A stretch of DNA of 5,821 nt from Candidatus Babeliales bacterium (GTDB lineage: Bacteria > Babelota > Babeliae > Babelales > Vermiphilaceae): positions 1 through 5,821 of the forward strand of contig JAGVMI010000084.1 in assembly GCA_020053845.1 (NCBI GenBank). Direction: 5' to 3'. The notes below the pieces were generated by a model. The model worked only from the letters and a program-made list of their open reading frames with translations, searched no databases and was not told where the DNA came from. Below are positions 1-5,821 of the stretch, piece after piece (the first letter of the stretch is position 1; the number at the start of each line of letters is the position of its first letter). Position numbers and translations under genes: made by a program.

Positions 1-1426
1 ATGCATCAGCATTATATTGATATGCTGCAAGAGCATAGAGCGTTTCGTTCAATCGTTCGTTCAGATGAGCCTGAATCTCCGCCTGCTCAAACTGCACGCG
101 TCTTTTTGCTTCAAGGCGTGCTGTCACTAGATTAGTTCGCGTTTCATCAACACGTGCAAACAGCGTATCAGATATTGCCGATTTTAAATGCTCAAGCGCG
201 AGAAGTACAGATTGCTTTAATGCTACCTGTTGCGCTTTAAAATCTGAAAGCACAATATTCATAGGGGTAATAACATCGCAACTCAGAGATTCTACTCGAT
301 TATCTATCTCATCAGCCTGTAACTGCACATGGTACATACTCTCATGTACCTGCTCATAAATCGAAGCACATACATCTCGAATACGCTCTGCGCAGGTGAC
401 AAAGTATTCAGTGGCAGCTTTACATGAATCTGCTTCATAGCATTCTATATCCTGCGCAAGGTCAACAACCACTGAGGAAACATGCCCTTTAAGCTCATCA
501 AGTTTCTGCTGCATCACATCCTGCAAGCGGGTACACCCCTCTTGATATGCAGACATCACTTTTTCCTGTTCATGCATCATACATGCCTTAAGCTGCTGCT
601 CTAAGACTGCTACCTGCTCAAGAATGAGCTGGTGATCAAAATGTTCCGACCGCGCTAAGCCTTCTAACTCACAATGCACATAGTACGTACAGCTTTTTTC
701 ACATTCAGCTAGATACTGCTCACATAGAGCCAATCGATCAAAAACTCGCATAATATATGTGTCAAACTGGCTAGACTGCTCAATAGACGATAAGGGGTCC
801 ATAGGTTCTGGCAACTGCATATCTGATAGATCTGCAAGGAGCTCTACTCCATTTTTCCCTCTTTCAATACTGCTTTCAAGTAGTTGAAGTGCTTCATCGC
901 AGAATTGTTTGCTCTTTATATAGAGCGTATGAAGCGTTGCTCTTGCTGAATTGCCAATACATTCTTGGGTATCTTGCAAAGCTGCCGCTACATCATTCCT
1001 GAGATTCTGGACATTACGATCCCATGATTTCTTACCTTCGAGCCACTCAACGCAAGCACACAAATGTGTTACATTATTTCTATTCCAACTCTTTAAACGA
1101 TCGCGCAACGCGACAATTTCGTTATGCACTTCTTCATGAGAGATACTCTTTTTTTCTATAGTGCTTGCTAGTGCCTCTGCAACACCCACCCCAAAATCAT
1201 GTGCCGCCATTGGCGCCACAGCCTGTATGGATGCAATGGCTTCATTCATCTGTGCTTTCTTTTTTTCTATCAATGCAGTTATATCGCAATTGATATTGCG
1301 TGCCTGCAGCACATGGTAAAGTACCTCCTCGCAACACTTATCCGCATTATCCTCCGCAAACACATGCATGGCACAAAAGAATAACGCGAGTAATATAGTG
1401 GCACGATGTATGCTTTGTATCATCAT
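1..1426 (-). CDS. Exported cysteine-rich coiled-coil protein, N-terminal 475 residues, unknown function (3' end outside window)
   Basis: The reading frame runs without a stop from the ATG at 1426 to the left edge, so the C-terminus is missing. I translated it by hand from the sequence. It begins with a textbook signal peptide: R8, hydrophobic core 10-19 (TILLALFFCA), and type I cleavage after VFA (22-24), giving a mature start EDNADK. The rest is helical and polar, with few prolines (72, 206, 208, 211, 388) and heptads such as I268-V272-L275-L279-C282. There are about 19 cysteines, for example C31/C32, C123/C125, C235/C242/C246/C252 and C335/C345/C353. EEVLYHVL (33-40) matches EILYHSL of the 674-aa protein just after its signal peptide. 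LEGLARSEHFDHQL (254-267) resembles LEGYVANFDHDL of the 616-aa protein. The first ATG overlaps the upstream TGA (ATGA), and no Shine-Dalgarno sequence precedes it, so translation probably depends on coupling. A second ATG follows immediately at 1423. No enzymatic motif is visible. A structural envelope role is inference. Confidence 0.88.
   Translation of the reverse strand, partial: MMIQSIHRATILLALFFCAMHVFAEDNADKCCEEVLYHVLQARNINCDITALIEKKKAQMNEAIASIQAVAPMAAHDFGVGVAEALASTIEKKSISHEEVHNEIVALRDRLKSWNRNNVTHLCACVEWLEGKKSWDRNVQNLRNDVAAALQDTQECIGNSARATLHTLYIKSKQFCDEALQLLESSIERGKNGVELLADLSDMQLPEPMDPLSSIEQSSQFDTYIMRVFDRLALCEQYLAECEKSCTYYVHCELEGLARSEHFDHQLILEQVAVLEQQLKACMMHEQEKVMSAYQEGCTRLQDVMQQKLDELKGHVSSVVVDLAQDIECYEADSCKAATEYFVTCAERIRDVCASIYEQVHESMYHVQLQADEIDNRVESLSCDVITPMNIVLSDFKAQQVALKQSVLLALEHLKSAISDTLFARVDETRTNLVTARLEAKRRVQFEQAEIQAHLNERLNETLYALAAYQYNADA
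1423..1426 (-). promoter_or_regulatory. ATGA stop/start overlap, translational coupling without a Shine-Dalgarno sequence
   Basis: The TGA of the 616-aa gene (1425-1423) overlaps the ATG of the next gene (1426-1424) by two bases within ATGA. The roughly 20 nt upstream on the minus strand are pyrimidine-rich (CCACCTCCGGTTCCAGT) and contain no AGGAG-like site. Reinitiation by ribosomes finishing the upstream gene is the likely mode of start selection. Confidence 0.6.
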
Positions 1427-3273
1427 ACTGGAACCGGAGGTGGCAATGGCACACAATTACAATACAAGAGCCGTAATAAAAAAATTTGTGGAAACATTTT
1501 TTTATTAACTTTAGTATTGAATTTAACGATCGATGTAGTACTATCAAGTCCTCCTGCAAGAGCAGCAAATCGCTCTATTGCAAAGAAAAGAAATGATCTC
1601 AGATCATTTGCCTGAAAAATTGCTTTCACCGCTGCACGATCAACTGCTTTCACCAAAGTAGCTTGAACACAGCTCATTTTTGCACAAAAAGCATCGTCAA
1701 GTATCGCAAGCTCGCAATTAAACTTGGCTAAGCTTTGCCGCATATCTTCCATCAGGCTATTATGCTTCTTTTCTAGATATTCCAAGATCTGATTTTTATG
1801 TGTATACAACGCTTTTCCGGCATCACTCACACGAACTTGTGATTCATTAGTTAAAGCATTAAGTTGGGCAAGCCGTTCATCAAAAGCATATTGTTGATCT
1901 GCTATAGCTTTTTGCAATGTGGACTCCGCAGATTCCGCCGAATCAAGTAACGCTTTTTGAATCTTCTTATGTGAGGCAAGAGTATTAAACTGCTCTGCTG
2001 CATCACCACGCATGTCTTGTATACACGAGGCTTGACGGGTATTCATATATGCAGTGTTAATATGTAGCTGCTCCACAAGCTGCTGGGTATTTTTTTTCTG
2101 ACACATAATAACGTCTGATAGCTGCATACTCAATTCGCGTACAAATGTATCCTCTAAAACACCTGCTCGTGCAAGAATTCGTTCTATTCGTACGTCACAT
2201 ACATCATTTTGCACTGTGAACTGTATCAATATATTGTGAATACTATCTTGTAACATTTCCAAACAGCGAGCGTAGCCTTGCGTCACTTTATTGAAAAATA
2301 CGCTTTCACAGGAGCATACATGCTCACAAACATCTCGTGCCTGTTGGCGAATCAGAGCACCTTTCAGCACATCATCAGTTACGCGAATTGATCTTTCGTT
2401 TTTTTGACATGATACACACGTATTCATAACCACAGTATCTGTAGCTTTGCTAACCCATTGCATCATTGATTCGATATATGACGAAGTTTTATTCAAAGTA
2501 TCGCATATCACTTGTCGATACTGATCAACAGAGACTTTTGAAGTATCAATGTGCGAACTGCACAATGTCGCTATGCGTACTATGAGATCGCTGCAACGTT
2601 TTTGTACTTCTAAGTACTTAGCAAAACGCCGCGTAGCATCTTCATGTAAGTCATGATCAAAGTTTGCTACGTATCCTTCTAAATACCTTACATGTTGGCT
2701 ATAGCTATCCTGCAACGCATTACATAATGAAGCCTGATAATTTTGCAGTTTGCTCGATATGCTACTTATAATGCCATCACAATCACCCTTCAAAATATCT
2801 GTCGCTTTCTCTAAATCATTTGCGCTTAATACACTATCATCGCACAACTGAGGCTTATTCATCTGAGCAAGCAAGGGCTCTTGCAAAACACCCTTCCAAT
2901 CATCCTGCGCTACAGATACAAGCGCAGCTTCATATTCACCCAGCGCACCCTCAAGCCGCCTGAGCTCTTGCTCTGCACCAATAATGCAATGAAGAGCATC
3001 TCCCATTTCATCAGGGACCGTTGGTGAGGAATCTCCAGGGACATTTTTAAATGGATCTTCTTGCAAAAATGATGCTGATTCGGCAGTATCACTTTTATTC
3101 GATTTTTCGAATAAAGCAACATTATGTAACTGCTTAAATGCATTTTCTAATTGAACCAGCTCGTGGTCAAGCTGATATACTCGCGCTACAAGCTCCTGAT
3201 AGGTATCCATGCCCATTGCATAGCATGACACCATGAGTGTAATCACAGGCAATGTCTTATTTATTTGCAACAT
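1423..3273 (-). CDS. Exported cysteine-rich coiled-coil protein with proline-rich C-terminal tail, 616 aa, unknown function
   Basis: I do not recognise a family. Residues 1-21 form a signal peptide (K6, hydrophobic stretch to about 20) with a plausible type I cleavage after AMG (19-21). The C17 context, MVSC, is a poor lipobox. The mature protein opens with an unbroken heptad series, L28-V32-L35-L39-L42-F46-L49, then a short acidic proline-containing linker (about 70-92). The region from residue 142 to 594 has no proline at all and reads as continuous helix. There are about 22 cysteines, including CVSC (286-289), CEHVCSC (316-322) and CNC (605-607). The end is unusual: FLFF near 561-564, a basic patch NKK (590-592), a hydrophobic segment (IFLLRLLY), then PLPPPVPV. 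SQHV at 192-195 matches the upstream protein at nearly the same position. LEG...FDHDL (198-208) resembles LEG...FDHQL in the downstream protein. The start at 3273 lies 9 nt after the preceding stop and has an AGGA ribosome site. The stop overlaps the next start as ATGA. Two 7-nt homopolymer runs lie in the tail-coding part. Confidence 0.9.
   Translation of the reverse strand: MLQINKTLPVITLMVSCYAMGMDTYQELVARVYQLDHELVQLENAFKQLHNVALFEKSNKSDTAESASFLQEDPFKNVPGDSSPTVPDEMGDALHCIIGAEQELRRLEGALGEYEAALVSVAQDDWKGVLQEPLLAQMNKPQLCDDSVLSANDLEKATDILKGDCDGIISSISSKLQNYQASLCNALQDSYSQHVRYLEGYVANFDHDLHEDATRRFAKYLEVQKRCSDLIVRIATLCSSHIDTSKVSVDQYRQVICDTLNKTSSYIESMMQWVSKATDTVVMNTCVSCQKNERSIRVTDDVLKGALIRQQARDVCEHVCSCESVFFNKVTQGYARCLEMLQDSIHNILIQFTVQNDVCDVRIERILARAGVLEDTFVRELSMQLSDVIMCQKKNTQQLVEQLHINTAYMNTRQASCIQDMRGDAAEQFNTLASHKKIQKALLDSAESAESTLQKAIADQQYAFDERLAQLNALTNESQVRVSDAGKALYTHKNQILEYLEKKHNSLMEDMRQSLAKFNCELAILDDAFCAKMSCVQATLVKAVDRAAVKAIFQANDLRSFLFFAIERFAALAGGLDSTTSIVKFNTKVNKKMFPQIFLLRLLYCNCVPLPPPVPV
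1591..1609. repeat. Perfect 19-nt palindrome inside the 616-aa gene
   Basis: AAATGATCTCAGATCATTT has two perfect 9-nt arms around a single central base. It lies within codons for about residues 555-561 (ANDLRSF). In the direction of transcription it is followed by CTTTTCTTT. The stem is AT-rich and the position is inside a reading frame that continues for another 55 codons, so I do not call it a terminator. It may be a chance palindrome, an mRNA hairpin or a protein-binding site. Confidence 0.5.
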
Positions 3274-3284
3274 GTCTCTTTCCT
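3274..3284 (-). promoter_or_regulatory. Ribosome binding site for the 616-aa gene, overlapping the previous stop codon
   Basis: On the minus strand AGGA (3284 to 3281) lies 7 nt before the ATG at 3273. It overlaps the TAG stop (3285-3283) of the 674-aa gene. The purine-rich spacer AAGAGAC continues to the start. This fixes the start of the 616-aa gene and supports efficient reinitiation in a polycistronic message. Confidence 0.7.
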
Positions 3285-5307
3285 AAACAGGCAAGCCTAG
3301 AATGAGAAACACCTTAATAACACTCACAAAAAGCATTTTATAAAGATGTATAACCCGCTCAAGAGCAACGCTTGCTAAATCAATTTCAGCCTGTGTGCCA
3401 TTCGTAACCATCGATGCCAAGTTTTCAAGCCCTGACGCAATAGTTGTAGAAATGAGTCCCTTAATTGCTTCAAGCGCTATAATCATTTCATCAACTGCGA
3501 CAATCATTTCCTTTTGCGCAGTTGAAAACTTTTCACATAATTCACCTTGTTGCCGAGCAACTAAGCAATCCAAATTTGCAAAAAGTACTTCTGCGCTTTG
3601 CCTGCTTGAATTGCCCATCTGCGCCTGTAATAACGTATATAGCTGAGTGTCCGCTTGTGCTAGTACGATCTCTGCCTGGTTAACATCTTGCGCAACCGAT
3701 ATGCGAAAAGCGCTATCATAACGTGCTGCAGCTTTTTCTAATTCAGAAGAGCAACTGGATAGCATCTTTTGAATAGTATCAAAAAAACCATCTATTGCTT
3801 GAGTATCAGCCTTGTAGGTGGCTTGCTCATGTAACAATTGCTGTGCATAGAGCATGTTACTATCACTTGCCAGTAGATTTATTTGCTCCGTTCCATCATA
3901 CGCTATTATCGGCTGTATGAGCGCTATAGAATTTTCTAAAGAAGCAGACGTAGCACGTGACTCTGATATAAAATTTGATATGCAAATGTTGAGGGAATTT
4001 TGGAATAAGCCAACTATTTTCTCTATCTTGGCAAGTATGCGATCACCACTCAATAGAAACTCCTCAATATTTTCCTGAGGAGCAGATATAATCAACGTAG
4101 CGTTTCTATTAATCTCATCTACACACTCCTGCCCCGTTTTTTTAAGAGAAGCCACACAACTCAAAAGTTTATTCTTTATACATTCAGTGGTAACAACTTT
4201 TTTATAACTATAAAAATCAAACCAGCCCTGCGCTTTCACATGTATCATATCTTTGAGCTGCGCAACATTATCTTCATATGCATATCGTACATCACTCTGA
4301 TCATCTATTCTTTGAGCTAGCATCGCATTAAATTTCTCTTGCAGCTCTTTAATATAGCCTTGAGCCTTCCTTACAACATCTGAATGCTCAGCCCCAATAG
4401 CTGCTTGTGCCTCCCTACCAGCACTATCCATCCACGCGCTAACCTTTTGACGTACATCAGAGTACAATTCACTCGTACGTTTCGCGAATTCATCGATCTG
4501 AGTGCATATACCACATATGGCGTCTTCATCAACATTACATACATAGCTTCGTGCTATATCATAGTCATTACACATGTCCTTGATACACGCTGCCGCACAT
4601 TCTTGTGCATGTAACAACCATTTGCTTATTTGTTCACGGCACTTTTGCACAATCATATCATGAAGCTCAATAGCTTCATTGCGAGATAATCTCAGCCGGT
4701 TAACATGCTGAGACCATAGCTCATAACATTGTTGCATAAGCAATGCATAATCCGTGCAAAGCACCTCCCCATATTCATGGGCAGTTTCTATTATTTCATT
4801 TAAACGCATTCTATACGTATCAATAGATTCTTTAACTCGCGAATGCTCATCCGCAAGCATCAATCCGCTGCGCACATGCGCTTCATCATCTTCAAGTACT
4901 TTATTTGAAAATGTACGCAATGCGGTTAGAAGCATCATTTGCATCTCGGCAATACGTCCATCGAGCGATTCCATGGCTTGAACAAGCGAGCCAAAATATA
5001 CAAGCCCATCAAATCTTTTGCTCTCATCAAAGCATGTTATATCGGATACATCTACACTTGCCAACATCGAACACATACGCTCACATGAAGAAACACAGCG
5101 CACTCGTAATGCCTGCAACTTATGCACCAAAGCAAGCGAATGATATAAGATTTCGGCAGCAGAATCTGCAGATTGCTTATTCTCATGAACATGCATTGAT
5201 CGAGTAGAGCTTTCTTCATACTCTACTGCAGCACAATATGACTGCATACATAATGTAAACATGATCACTACATAGGACAGCAAGAACATCCCAACTCCCC
5301 GTGGCAT
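3283..5307 (-). CDS. Exported cysteine-rich coiled-coil protein, 674 aa, unknown function
   Basis: No known domain is apparent. An N-terminal signal peptide is clear: a hydrophobic core at residues 8-20 (FLLSYVVIMFTLC), with likely signal peptidase I cleavage near residues 26-27 (CAA/VEYEE). The mature part is essentially all helix. Only four prolines occur in the whole protein (2, 410, 466, 673). Heptad-like spacing is visible, for example I319-L322-F326-M329. About 22 cysteines are present, several clustered: C71/C75/C79, C237/C241/C246, and a CxxC at 265-268. The last 20 residues (LYKMLFVSVIKVFLILGLPV) are strongly hydrophobic and could be a membrane-associating or assembly tail. Motifs shared with neighbours are EILYHSL near residue 52 (gene at 1-1426), SQHV at 199-202 (gene at 1423-3273) and LCEKFS at 590-595 (upstream gene). 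The start is ambiguous. The ATG at 5307 overlaps the upstream stop and supplies the only positive charge (R3) before the hydrophobic core, but it has no ribosome site. The ATG at 5289 has a good one but gives an uncharged signal-peptide n-region. I list the longer form. A structural envelope role is inference. Confidence 0.9.
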   Translation of the reverse strand: MPRGVGMFLLSYVVIMFTLCMQSYCAAVEYEESSTRSMHVHENKQSADSAAEILYHSLALVHKLQALRVRCVSSCERMCSMLASVDVSDITCFDESKRFDGLVYFGSLVQAMESLDGRIAEMQMMLLTALRTFSNKVLEDDEAHVRSGLMLADEHSRVKESIDTYRMRLNEIIETAHEYGEVLCTDYALLMQQCYELWSQHVNRLRLSRNEAIELHDMIVQKCREQISKWLLHAQECAAACIKDMCNDYDIARSYVCNVDEDAICGICTQIDEFAKRTSELYSDVRQKVSAWMDSAGREAQAAIGAEHSDVVRKAQGYIKELQEKFNAMLAQRIDDQSDVRYAYEDNVAQLKDMIHVKAQGWFDFYSYKKVVTTECIKNKLLSCVASLKKTGQECVDEINRNATLIISAPQENIEEFLLSGDRILAKIEKIVGLFQNSLNICISNFISESRATSASLENSIALIQPIIAYDGTEQINLLASDSNMLYAQQLLHEQATYKADTQAIDGFFDTIQKMLSSCSSELEKAAARYDSAFRISVAQDVNQAEIVLAQADTQLYTLLQAQMGNSSRQSAEVLFANLDCLVARQQGELCEKFSTAQKEMIVAVDEMIIALEAIKGLISTTIASGLENLASMVTNGTQAEIDLASVALERVIHLYKMLFVSVIKVFLILGLPV
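5290..5300 (-). promoter_or_regulatory. Shine-Dalgarno-like site favouring an alternative start at 5289
   Basis: On the minus strand GGGGAG (5300 to 5295) sits 5 nt before the ATG at 5289, the seventh codon of the 674-aa reading frame. The ATG at 5307 has no purine-rich stretch at a suitable distance. This site therefore argues that translation may start at 5289, giving a 668-aa product, with the TAATG overlap at 5309-5305 being incidental. The counter-argument is that the shorter form lacks any Lys or Arg before its hydrophobic signal core. Confidence 0.5.
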
Positions 5308-5819
5308 TATACAAGAAGCGGCTGAATTCCTCGCACTTGGCCTGCTATTACGGAAACACGAATTGCCATCTCTTGAATCGTAGCATCAAGATCCGAAAGC
5401 TTTTCGAGTATCTGTTGTTCTACATCTGAAAGCGCCAAGATAGTATTAACTTTAACTGCACTGAATTTTTCGCATAGTTTGTTAATATTATCTATTGCCT
5501 GAGCCCTAAACGCAGCTATCTTACCGCATATAACAGCTTCATCACCTGATGCATTAAGCGTAAGATTACCTATCTTGTTTGCAATCTCACTTGATACGGC
5601 AGTATTAAGTAACAGGGCCCGTTGATATAACGCGGAAAGTTTTTCGCTAAGTTGAGCATTGCTTTGAGAGAATTCTTCAAGCAGCGTTGCACACACTCCA
5701 CTTTCCAAACTTGAAAGTTTTTCGCACAATGCTACGTAATATCCTTGCAGCAGTGCTTCTGTAGCCCCAAGCTGCTTTTGTATGCTTGTTTGAGTTGATT
5801 CTTCAACCACTGATGCCTG
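5307..5819 (-). CDS. C-terminal part of a helical coiled-coil protein of unknown function (5' end outside window)
   Basis: I do not recognise a family. The reading frame is open to the right edge, so these 170 codons are the C-terminal part of a longer gene. A GTG at 5810 lies in frame, but Q-A-S codons precede it without a stop, so it is probably just an internal valine. Numbering from that GTG, the chain is almost pure predicted helix, and its only proline is residue 164, four from the end. A short motif of the form L-x-E-K-[LF]-S recurs: LCEKLS 28-33, LLEEFS 43-48, LSEKLS 54-59, LCEKFS 112-117 and ILEKLS 134-139, with a weaker copy ICGKIA at 94-99. Several copies begin clear heptads, for example L54-L58-L61-A65-L68 and I134-L138-L141-I145-M148. 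The C-terminus is short and hydrophobic, ending PLLV. The TAA stop overlaps the next gene's first ATG by one base, indicating co-transcription and possible translational coupling. LCEKFS also occurs in the next protein, which suggests kinship. Any signal peptide would be upstream of the window. Confidence 0.85.
   Translation of the reverse strand, partial: QASVVEESTQTSIQKQLGATEALLQGYYVALCEKLSSLESGVCATLLEEFSQSNAQLSEKLSALYQRALLLNTAVSSEIANKIGNLTLNASGDEAVICGKIAAFRAQAIDNINKLCEKFSAVKVNTILALSDVEQQILEKLSDLDATIQEMAIRVSVIAGQVRGIQPLLV
5395..5725 (-). repeat. Dispersed short in-frame DNA repeat encoding the EKLS motif
   Basis: The 13-mer GCGAAAAACTTTC (minus strand) occurs exactly at 5725-5713 and again at 5647-5635, 78 nt (26 codons) apart. 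A near copy, CGAAAAGCTTTC, lies at 5406-5395, and a more diverged one, GCGAAAAATTC, at 5473-5463. All are in the same reading frame and encode E-K-[LF]-S. They look like the remains of internal duplication of a helical unit, although the spacing between copies is irregular. Confidence 0.55.
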
Positions 5820-5821
5820 AA

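Noticed and set aside
1285..1300. Small inverted repeat CGCAAT-TGAT-ATTGCG
   Set aside because: The arms are only 6 nt, it lies inside coding sequence near the start of the last gene, and no T-run follows in the direction of transcription. Such hairpins arise often by chance.
1347..1568. 73-codon minus-strand open frame spanning the junction of the 616-aa gene and the next gene
   Set aside because: It lies in the third frame over two well-supported genes, crosses their junction, and its translation has no export signal or heptad pattern like the real products.
3208..3273. Possible lipoprotein signal (MVSC) in the 616-aa protein
   Set aside because: Position -3 is methionine instead of the usual leucine, valine or isoleucine, and a conventional type I cleavage site (AMG) follows four residues later.
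4905..5207. 100-codon plus-strand open frame, the longest on that strand
   Set aside because: It is antisense to the 674-aa gene, its product is low in structure and rich in His and Ser as expected of a shadow frame, and no ribosome site or promoter supports it.
5306..5311. Exact TATAAT on the minus strand just before the 674-aa gene, a possible internal promoter
   Set aside because: The hexamer is formed by the stop/start overlap (TATAATG). No -35-like sequence lies 16 to 18 nt upstream and there is no extended -10 TG. A start site there would leave almost no leader.
1..5821. Possible relation to structural maintenance of chromosomes, phage tail or tape-measure proteins because of the long helices
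   Set aside because: There is no Walker A or signature motif, no phage-type neighbours, and the signal peptides point to export. Coiled-coil similarity alone is not evidence of these families.

Overview
The window is a fully coding stretch of bacterial DNA. The base composition is moderately AT-rich: one line that I counted has 40% G+C. Four consecutive genes all lie on the minus strand and are read from right to left. Their junctions are tight: a TAATG stop/start overlap, a 9-nt gap and an ATGA stop/start overlap. This spacing, the absence of introns and the Shine-Dalgarno-like sites point to a bacterial operon. Three of the gene starts are visible, and all three encode N-terminal export signals, so the products probably work outside the cytoplasm. 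I cannot assign a species or phylum.

Layout from upstream (right) to downstream (left): (1) 5307-5819, the C-terminal 170 codons of a helical protein whose 5' end is outside the window; (2) 3283-5307, a complete 674-aa exported protein; (3) 1423-3273, a complete 616-aa exported protein; (4) 1-1426, the first 475 residues of another exported protein that runs off the left edge. No intergenic region longer than 20 nt exists, and I see no RNA gene, mobile element, CRISPR array or convincing terminator.

None of the four proteins carries a catalytic motif or domain that I recognise. They share one architecture: a signal peptide, then several hundred residues of almost proline-free, heptad-patterned alpha helix, with unusually many cysteines for an exported coiled-coil protein. 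The three visible C-termini are short hydrophobic proline-containing tails ending in valine (PLLV, GLPV, PVPV). Short shared motifs at similar positions suggest that the proteins are diverged paralogues from tandem duplication: E-[IV]-L-Y-H-x-L near the N-termini of genes 2 and 4, SQHV near residue 195 in genes 2 and 3, LEG...FDHxL in genes 3 and 4, and LCEKFS in genes 1 and 2.

The most economical reading is an operon for a family of secreted, rod-like, possibly disulfide-linked envelope or surface proteins that may assemble with one another. That role is inference. What is visible is the gene arrangement, the export signals, the heptads, the cysteines and the shared motifs.
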